Part shown: one piece after another, positions 56,655 to 64,000 of the stretch
How the letters are laid out: each line of letters opens with the position of its first letter
Numbering within the stretch: the first letter of the stretch is position 1
Source: Bursaphelenchus xylophilus
Lineage: Eukaryota > Nematoda > Chromadorea > Rhabditida > Aphelenchoididae
Assembly: GCA_904066235.2 (NCBI GenBank)
Contig: CAJFCV020000005.1
Span: 4,645,501 to 4,709,500, forward strand
Direction of reading: 5' to 3'
Length of the DNA stretch: 64,000 nucleotides
Notes under the pieces: model-generated
What the model was told of the DNA's origin: nothing
What the model saw: only the letters and a program-made list of their open reading frames with translations
Database searches by the model: none
Program-made: the position numbers and the translations under genes

Positions 56655-58889
56655 AGTCAGGTTTCGGTTTTTTGTTTGAGATGCCCTCGGGCGGTCTCCA
56701 GAATCGCGTCGAAAAGTTTGAAAGTGAATAAAAGACTTCTCGAGGACACTTCGAGTATGGCCCCACTTACGGATGTGCTATTTAAACATCTCTAGTGCGT
56801 TGCGTGACCCAAAAACAAGGCCGTTTCGTCTCTGATCTCCACTTTTTTTGATGCCGTCGCGTCTAGATTTTGTCGTCTTTTTTGGGACATTTTTTGAGTC
56901 ATTTTTGGGCTTTCGGGTCAAACAGAATGTAATGTGACAGCTGATCCATAACCCTAATCATTAGTCTCTCGGATGAATGAATTATTTTAATGTTATGCTT
57001 TAAAAAATGTGATGGTATTGACAATTGAAGGTGTAATGTTTGCTGAGCACACATTCTGAGGTGATATAATCCCTGGAATGTCCTATTATGGCCATAAATA
57101 TTATACTTGTGTTGTTTTTCTTGTTTTAATTAGCCTTTTGACCTTTGATGAACTAAAATAATATTATTATGAAAACGAAAAGTTGAGTCAGGCCCGCGGA
57201 ACGTGATGGTATCTGCAGGATCTTCTCTCCCCGCACTCCAAAAACAAAAAACCTACACACATCTGAGGATTCGTGTACACCGCGCCGATCCCGCAGGGAT
57301 TTTCCTGGCCCCAAACTCGACGGCGAAAAGTTTCTGACGCGCCGCGTTACATACCAATATGTATCTTTCCATATCCGATTGTACAATGCACTTTCGGAGG
57401 CACGGTGATGCCATAATGGTGAGGTTTTAATTGGGTTAGGGCAGATGAATGCGGCGTTTACTAGGAAGTATTCAGCCCATTTGTTCCTCAATTAGTCTCC
57501 AAGTAACGTATTTTTGAATGATGGAGATTATTTTATGTAGAATTTTCATTCTGGCACTCCAGCACGAATATTGGGGAGTTATGGCAAATTTAAAACATCT
57601 TGACTAAGTAAGGGTTTAATATTTGATTAGCGTTAGAGTAAGCATCAATATTTCGATTCTAATGTTGTCTAAAATAATGTCATTACACTTCACTTTATCC
57701 AAAATTTCCCTCCTTACCCTAGAGTTTTTGCGCAATACCTTTATTGAATCACATCATCGAACTTATTCGTCAGCAATTTGTATTCCGAATTATCTCTCGA
57801 GAACGGGGTTTGGGCCCCAGTATTTATCCCAAATCAGAGGTTAGCCCGGCAAAGATAGATGATGGCCATAAAGAGGGTGTAATAAAAGTGATTTATGAAT
57901 AGGTAAGGGCTTCCGAGAGACCTCGTAAAGACGGGTTTACTGGCCAGTAATATTGTAGGAAAGGGCATACGATTATTCGGGGTTGAAGGTGAATGGTTTT
58001 GAAGGATTTGAGGGGCCGAATACTCTCCGAATGTAGGATCTCACGTGGTGATTCCAGTGCCCTTTTTATGTCGCAGTTATTTTCCCAGGAGTAAAATTAG
58101 CTACGGAATTTCCACAAATATTACGCAATCTAGGAAAAACTAACTGCGAAATGTTGTTATGGGGCTGTAATGAGGGCGTCTGATGATTATTTTAGACGGA
58201 AGACATTGCCATTTTTAGTGCACTATGCTAATAATAAAGTTTCGTAAAGATTGACGACTAAACAGATAAAGGTATCGTGGGGAAGCTAGCAACTTCGCAG
58301 ATACCTTTCCAGATCCTTTTTTTCAATCCCCGCATGCCTGAGGCGTTCCGTGGATTGGTCGGGGGACCAGGCGTCATTGGCCCCGAAAGACCGCCTCTCC
58401 TTTGCTTCGGGCTTCGGGGGTCCGTCTGACCATCGGAATCCTCCAATTTTGGGCCGAATCCAAGGCCCGCAGCTCTGCGGCCGCTCCTGCCCCCGAAGGC
58501 TCAGCAGGGCGTCGCCGAACTCCCCACCACCGAGATCGATTCCAATTTCGGCGCCGTTGGCCTTTTGTCATCCGGGCCCACACCCGGAATTTCATTTGGG
58601 GGAAATCAGAGTTGCGGCCGAATGAAAATATATTATTTTTATTGTCATCATCCGGCCGCCCCGCACGTTAATTGGCCGTTTTTTTTGTGGGTTGTTGATG
58701 CTGGTGAAGGACTATTTTGTTTATAAAATCGAATCATAAATTTTTTTTTGAGTATTTATAAGATCTGGACAATCGACGTATAAGAAGAGACGATGATTTT
58801 TATTATACCTTTGATTTTACCGAGATTTACTTGACAAGCTAATTATCATCCCATGGCTTAATTTCTTCCTATTCTAGGTCCATGGGTCG
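56655..58889. other. intergenic upstream of the ligand-gated channel
   Basis: 2.2 kb with no convincing gene. A GC-rich patch at about 58340-58670 contrasts with the AT-rich surroundings and is open on both strands in several frames, but has no start, splice or family support. It may be a regulatory region or 5' exon of the channel gene. Confidence 0.4.
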
Positions 58890-61800
58890 ATGAACTCGTT
58901 CATCCGGGGCCGTCGGACCGTCCTCATTTTTACAAGACGCCTCTTTTTATTCCAATTTTTACTTTTTCTCTGCGCTCTCCTTCTGACCGCCTTGGCCGAG
59001 GATATCTCTCCCAGCACAATCCCAGCCCTGCCAACCACTACTCCAAATTCATCGAGTCAACCAATCGCTCATACACATCGACCAAAACGACGACGAAAAG
59101 TGGTTTGGTTGGTGGATGAGGATGAAGAAGAAGATGAGATTGAAGAAGAAGTATTGTCTAGAAGAAGAAGATATCCGTCTGATGGGAAGAGTGAGGGCTA
59201 CCGAGCTAGCAGACGGAAGGAAGTCCCGGTTAATTACCGACTTCACGATGATTTGTTGCGCAATTACAATAAGGGGGCAAGGCCGGTCAAACATCCCAGC
59301 GAGATCGTCAACGTTTCCATGTCCGCGTTTCTGTATCAGATCTTCAAATTGGTAGGTTTTAAGCTTCATTTTCTACCCTTGGTTATTTTTCTGCTTTATG
59401 TATATGTAAAGCATCAGTTTCTTTCATATTTTTGAACCTTGCCGGCGATGAGAATGCCGTCTTAGGGGTGAGAAACCCAAATTCCCAGGTAATTTGAAGG
59501 GAAAGCAGATCGAATCTTATTTTTATGCCCTCCGGGTTACCATAGTAAACCCATTCGCTTTACTTTTTGCAATTCTTTGGCAATTTTTATTAGTAAAAAA
59601 ACTAAAAATAAATAAGGGCAAGTAAAAATTAGTACTAATAACAACAAACCCGTGGTAAAAAGCATTAGCCAACATTTACATTGACTCTCAGATTTTTTGA
59701 GGAATTTTAGATGCTTTGGGCACGTAGTAACAGTCTCAACATCTCATTAATACTCATCTCTCCCCATCTTTGATCCCTCATAAGACGAAGGTTGCGTAAT
59801 AATGATGAAAGATACTTTCAGGACGCTGTAAAGAACACAATCAGCTTGTCGGGCAGTTTTGAACTGGTGAGTATACTCCTTCAAGAATCATAGCTTTTCT
59901 TCTTTTCATAAATTTCCATGTTTCTTTTTACTTTTTTTGCAAATTCACTCAACTTTTTCAAACGTATTTTATATTTTTTCACCCTTTCGTTTCCCTCCAG
60001 AATCCTGCAGATTTATTCGAAACCCTTGGGGGATTCAAAGTCCAAATTTTGGAACAAGAAGAGTCGAGGAATTTTTTGTCTTTTTTATGAATTGCGACTT
60101 CTTATTATACTTTAGGGCCCAATTCATTTGCATTTAGTCTCGAAGGCCGAGATCGTTGTCCACGACGCGTCGGAAGTCGCGGAGATAGTCGAAAGTCTTT
60201 CTGAATCTCTTAACGAAGGTCCGGAGCTGACCTCGCGAGTCCTGCATTACAACCATTTCATCGAGGGTATCCGGTTGGCGTTGAATGAAACGACGGCGCG
60301 CCTGCAAAGGAATGGATTAAATTGTAATGGATAGTATAAAATACGGGATCCTTGGGAAGGATTCACAGCCAGGGAAGAGTGCATAACTTTAAGTGAAGTC
60401 GTTCTTTACAATTCGCTCTCCAAATCCCCGGAATTGACGTTTGTTTTCCCACAACTCCCTCATGTTTACATCCCTTCCTTCCGAGATCTCAGAGATCCCT
60501 CGGCCTTCCCCCTAGACCTTTCTAATTGGCCCTCTATGCATAATTTCTTCCTCCTACAGCAGACATTGCTTTTCGCTCTCTTCAAAAGTGGGCATTTATC
60601 TTCCTTTCTAATATTTTACAGCCTGTAACTTCTCGATTAGCTCAATCAGACACTCACAGTGACAAATCCTGGATCGCTGAGGTCCAAGGTGACCTTGTGA
60701 GTGACATGCAGCACAAGTTGGAAGGGGACCAAGATTCCCTCTTCAATTGTGGCCACTCCCGTGTTCGAAGTCATCTCTATGGCCACTTGATCCCGTTGTT
60801 GTTGCCGTTCCTGTCGTGTTTTCTGAAAGCCCGTGTCTTCCTTGGCCGGCTTCATGGTCACGAATCCCAATTCATTGTGCTCTTCGATTCCGGAACGGGC
60901 CCGGACGCTGCAAAAGTTTTTATTTTTCGCAGTATTATAGACTGACAAAGAGGTTGGATTCGGGTTCTATCGCAGACGACGTTAGTTGTATCATGACCTT
61001 AGGGAATTTACGGAAATTTTAAGTTAAATCGGAGAAATTTTTGTTTATTTTGTTTTATATCTTTTGATGACAAAGTTGTGCAAACAATGTCTGGAAGGTA
61101 ATCTTGGTTCACGTAATATAAAACATCCTCTCGATCAAGTGCACAGTTTGGTCGAGTGTTTTTCGCGGCAACTTTTTTTGCAGTTTCAAATGCCATTTTA
61201 GGCCGCTGAAGTGGCCGGACATGTCCTTGAAAAGTGATGATTTATGCTCGGCCCATTAGAATCCCGGGCCTCCGAGTTTTATGACATCCGCCGCGGAATT
61301 AGGCAAAAACACGAGGGGAAACAAGGTAGACATTAGGGAGTCAAAGGCCATTAACTGCTCGTTAAAATAATGGTTTCGAGGTTAAGGGAGCACGCTCGGA
61401 AGGAGCTGGACTAAAGTTATGGTGAGCTTTTAAACACAAAAGCCAAATTAGGCCCCGTTATTAGTCAACAAGGAGCTACAGACCAGATAAGTGATCTTTC
61501 CCACCTGATATTCAAAGTCGGGCGATCGAACATGTTGACTTCATTCAGCTGAACCTCCAAGATCTCATGGTAGCCTTGAGAAGCGACCATGGGAGTGGGG
61601 AATCTAAGATTATTGCTGACTTTGGTCTCCCACCGACCAACCAGCCACGCCAGAGGTTCTAGACCGACTGGAAGGGCTTTGGCCAACACTAAATCAAGTA
61701 GGACTTGCATTAGATCTCATCAAAATAAAAAATGAAACAAAATAATTATTTACCGGTCCCATCATTCCCGCAGACACTGCAAGATTTGGCGCAGTTATCC

Positions 61801-64000
61801 TCAAAAAAAGGGAGAATAAAGCGTCCCCATTCACACCGACCTTCTTCTTTCCATCTACCACATGATCGATAAACATCTTGACAAGGTCCTGAAACAACGG
61901 CAGGATAACAATTCGATGTACTCTTGCAATTATAAGATCAGAAGGCTCACTTTGACATCGGATTCCCATCCGACCATGACCACATCTACATCTATTTCCA
62001 GTAATTAGGGTCAGACACCTTCCAGGTGGGGGGCCACAAGTGTTTGGGACATTCGGATCACAATTATGCAGAACTAAATAGCAGTCTGTAGTAGAGTCGC
62101 TACGAAAGGAGATTCTGAACATTAGATCTGTTATTCTTATGATATCTTATATTATTTCGGTTCAGTTCATCTCCAATTATTATATTATCTAGATTCTTAT
62201 TTTTTTCCTTAGCTTTCGCTCTTCTCTGTGTTTTGTACAGTCATGACGCAGTTGATGAACATGAATGTCATGAACAATGGGGATCTCTGCCATGATGTCA
62301 GAGAGACAAACTTTTCCCCCGAGAGCGTGGAAAACGTTGGAGATGCAAAAGTCTTGGGGGGCGAGGAAAGTCTGGGGAAATATTATACGTATTATATATG
62401 GCCCGGACTTTCGATTGGGGACAAGGGTGATTTAATTACCACACAAAAAATCGAGCATTCCAGTGAGATCAAAGAAAAAGAATCGTTACGATTTTTGGAG
62501 TAAAGTGATAGTAAACAACAATATTTCAGAAAGTAATCAAGCTCTTTTTCTCAAATAAATTGACTTTAAAACCACATAGCTAACATCTAGTCCACCTACC
62601 CACTCGATCTTGTCCAAGACAAGTCTCAACTACCAACCAAATCACCAGCAAATTTCTCATGTCACAACAATAATTTTAGTGTCGTCTTCTCCAAAAAACA
62701 GTTGACTGAACACGAGTAATTTCACCTTCGCCTTCCATTATTTTCCTTTTTAGCGACGAATATAAAACTCCCATTTTTGGTTGGGAGAAATTTCTGTCCC
62801 GTTTCAGACTTTTTTCCGGTAAGGCCCACGCATTTAAACGATCCCGGTGATTTTACGACCCTTTGTTGCGCAACAAGTTCACGTAACATTTTGTGGATGT
62901 AAAGAGGAAGCAGAATTTGGGCGAGAAATTATTAATTGAGGGCGTTTAAGGCCTTCGCAATACACATTTTCTTGATCCTTAATATAAAATAAGATAGTCA
63001 CTGTATTCTAACGTCTTTCCTTGGAAATTCAACATCAATCTATCCTGTTAAACAACTATTTAAAGTATTATTTTGTAATGATCGCAAAAATCAAAACTAA
63101 ATGGATAAGAAGTAGCCGAAAATTGCTTGCAGTACTGGCACGACAGCTGGCTCCAATGGAATCCGGCCAATTACGAAGGCGCGATGGAAGTGTTCCTGCC
63201 CTCTTCGGACATTTGGCTGCCCGAACTCAGTCTTTATTACAGTCTCAATTTCAACAGTGCCGTCAAATTACTCAGTAACAACGATGCCAGGGTCAATTAT
63301 ACGGGTCATGTTCGCTGGTACCTGCCCTTTTCCACGGAATCCTTATGCTCTTCGGTTGATGTCAAGTTCTTTCCCTTCGATATGTAAGTCATCCAAAACA
63401 ATTTTTGTGCTTTTATGTTGGTATTACGACTGGATTATTTTAGACAACAATGCACCTTAATGTTTGGTTCGTGGGCTCATTCGAATGACTCCATCAAGTT
63501 TTCTCTCTATTCTCAGAATCTTTCACTAATCGACTTCTATGACAATCAGGAATGGCAATTGGATATGGTGAGGCATCTCACTTATTACCTCTACTTCGTG
63601 ACTGAAAGCCCTCATAATTTCAGAAGAATTATAAGGGTTTTTGTCCCAAGTAGTACCTATTGCTATATACAATAATGAATCCCCTCTTTGCAGAGTCGAA
63701 GTCATATCACCGCTCAAGCTTTTCTCTATGATTATCTCGACCCTCCATTATTTTGGGAGATGATCATTGTCGAATTGGTAGTAGGACGACAGAGTTTCTA
63801 CTACGGTAAGAACATTATTCATTCTAATCGGTACCACTTTAGTTTTCAACCTCGTAATTCCCAGTGGAATCATTGCAGTGGTAGCCGTCGTTGGTTTCCA
63901 CACTCCCTCAACCTCAGCTCGAGTCAGAGATGCCAAGTTTAGACTAGGTATCATGACTCTTATGTCTATGTCCACCATTGTTGTTGCCATCGTAGAAGAC
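58890..64000 (+). CDS. Cys-loop ligand-gated ion channel subunit, divergent nicotinic-like (partial)
   Basis: Exon 1 (58890-59351) has a signal segment (FLFQFLLFLCALLLTALA), an unusual charged extension (KRRRKVVWL, DEDEEEDEIEEE, RRRRYPSDGK), then the ligand-binding domain start LHDDLLRNYNKGARPVKHPS. Exon 2 is 45 nt (59822-59866); exon 3 begins at 63133 (YWHDSWLQWNPANYEG, SDIWLPELSLYY). The Cys-loop reads CSSVDVKFFPFDIQQC, with 14 residues between cysteines instead of 13. No YxCC vicinal cysteines are present, so it is not an alpha-type subunit. TM1 (LVIPSGIIAVVAVVGF) and TM2 (KFRLGIMTLMSMSTIVVAIV) run to the window edge. The GEK motif expected before TM2 of cationic channels is not seen. Ligand and ion selectivity cannot be told. 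Confidence 0.85.
60134..62660 (-). CDS. secreted EGF + ShK + nitrobindin-like protein, nested in the channel intron
   Basis: Six exons (62600-62660, 61951-62127, 61754-61888, 61505-61688, 60658-60907, 60134-60301) add up to a clean 324 aa. A signal peptide (MRNLLVIWLVVETCLGQD) is followed by an EGF-like module (CGPPPGRCLTL, CRCGHGRMGIRC) and an ShK domain (CQDVYRSCGRWKEEGRCEW, NCAKSCSVCG). The rest matches the nitrobindin/THAP4 heme-binding barrel: LEPLAWLVGRWETK, FPTPM, IEEHNELGFVTMKP, SNTGVATIEEG and RRRFIQRQPDTLDEMVVMQ. The axial His of THAP4 lies in a QHLHVTYKK segment; here the aligned region reads QLRTFVKRF, so heme binding is doubtful. The whole gene lies within the intron 59867-63132 of the channel gene on the opposite strand. 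Function unknown. Confidence 0.8.

Noticed and set aside
60117..60334. Plus-strand open frame that could follow the channel exon at 59866
   Set aside because: It is the antisense of the last nitrobindin exon, and using it would end the channel protein before its ligand-binding domain is complete.
1..64000. tRNA, rRNA, CRISPR arrays, bacterial-type operons
   Set aside because: I looked for T-loop motifs, conserved rRNA blocks and regularly spaced repeats and saw none.

Overview
This window is nuclear DNA from a nematode. It carries a nematode cuticle collagen gene, short introns with GTAAGT donors and TTTTAG/TTTCAG acceptors, and splice acceptors immediately upstream of start codons of the spliced-leader type. 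It also has tightly spaced co-oriented genes that look like operons. I cannot name the species. All gene models were built by reading splice sites by eye, so exon edges marked as approximate should be treated that way.

0-16.5 kb: an MTA1/LIN-40 chromatin subunit (-), a cuticle collagen (-), a secreted EB-module-like cysteine-rich protein (+), ribosomal protein eS27 (-), a divergent FAH-fold protein that seems to lack its metal ligands (-), a C11orf54-type ester hydrolase (-), a small membrane protein (-) and a secreted protein of unknown family (+).

16.5-35.4 kb: a large chitin-binding protein with a Pro/Ser/Tyr-rich repeat body (+), a LAAT-1/PQLC2-type lysosomal cationic amino-acid exporter (-), calcineurin B with two alternative last exons (+) and an unrecognised 443-aa protein (-). 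Next comes a probable three-gene operon (MEA1-like, TFIIF beta, QTRT2; +). A small membrane protein (-) and the cytochrome oxidase assembly factor COA8 (+) then share a short divergent promoter.

36-56.7 kb is the most unusual part. Four paralogues of the USP8/UBPY endosomal deubiquitinase lie within 20 kb on both strands. Three are complete (N-terminal helical domain, rhodanese-like domain, USP catalytic domain). The fourth keeps only the N-terminal and rhodanese-like parts and lies directly upstream of a molybdopterin adenylyltransferase gene. Between the copies are a cysteine-rich secreted protein, an SH2-like gene without the usual phosphotyrosine-binding Arg, and a tyrosine phosphatase whose reading frame is broken by one base. 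Two long-inverted-repeat elements with visible target-site duplications sit here. One lies inside an intron of a USP8 copy, and removing it leaves a 72-nt intron.

58.9-64 kb: a Cys-loop ligand-gated ion channel subunit (+, running off the window). Its 3.3-kb second intron holds a complete gene on the opposite strand that encodes a secreted EGF + ShK + nitrobindin-like protein.
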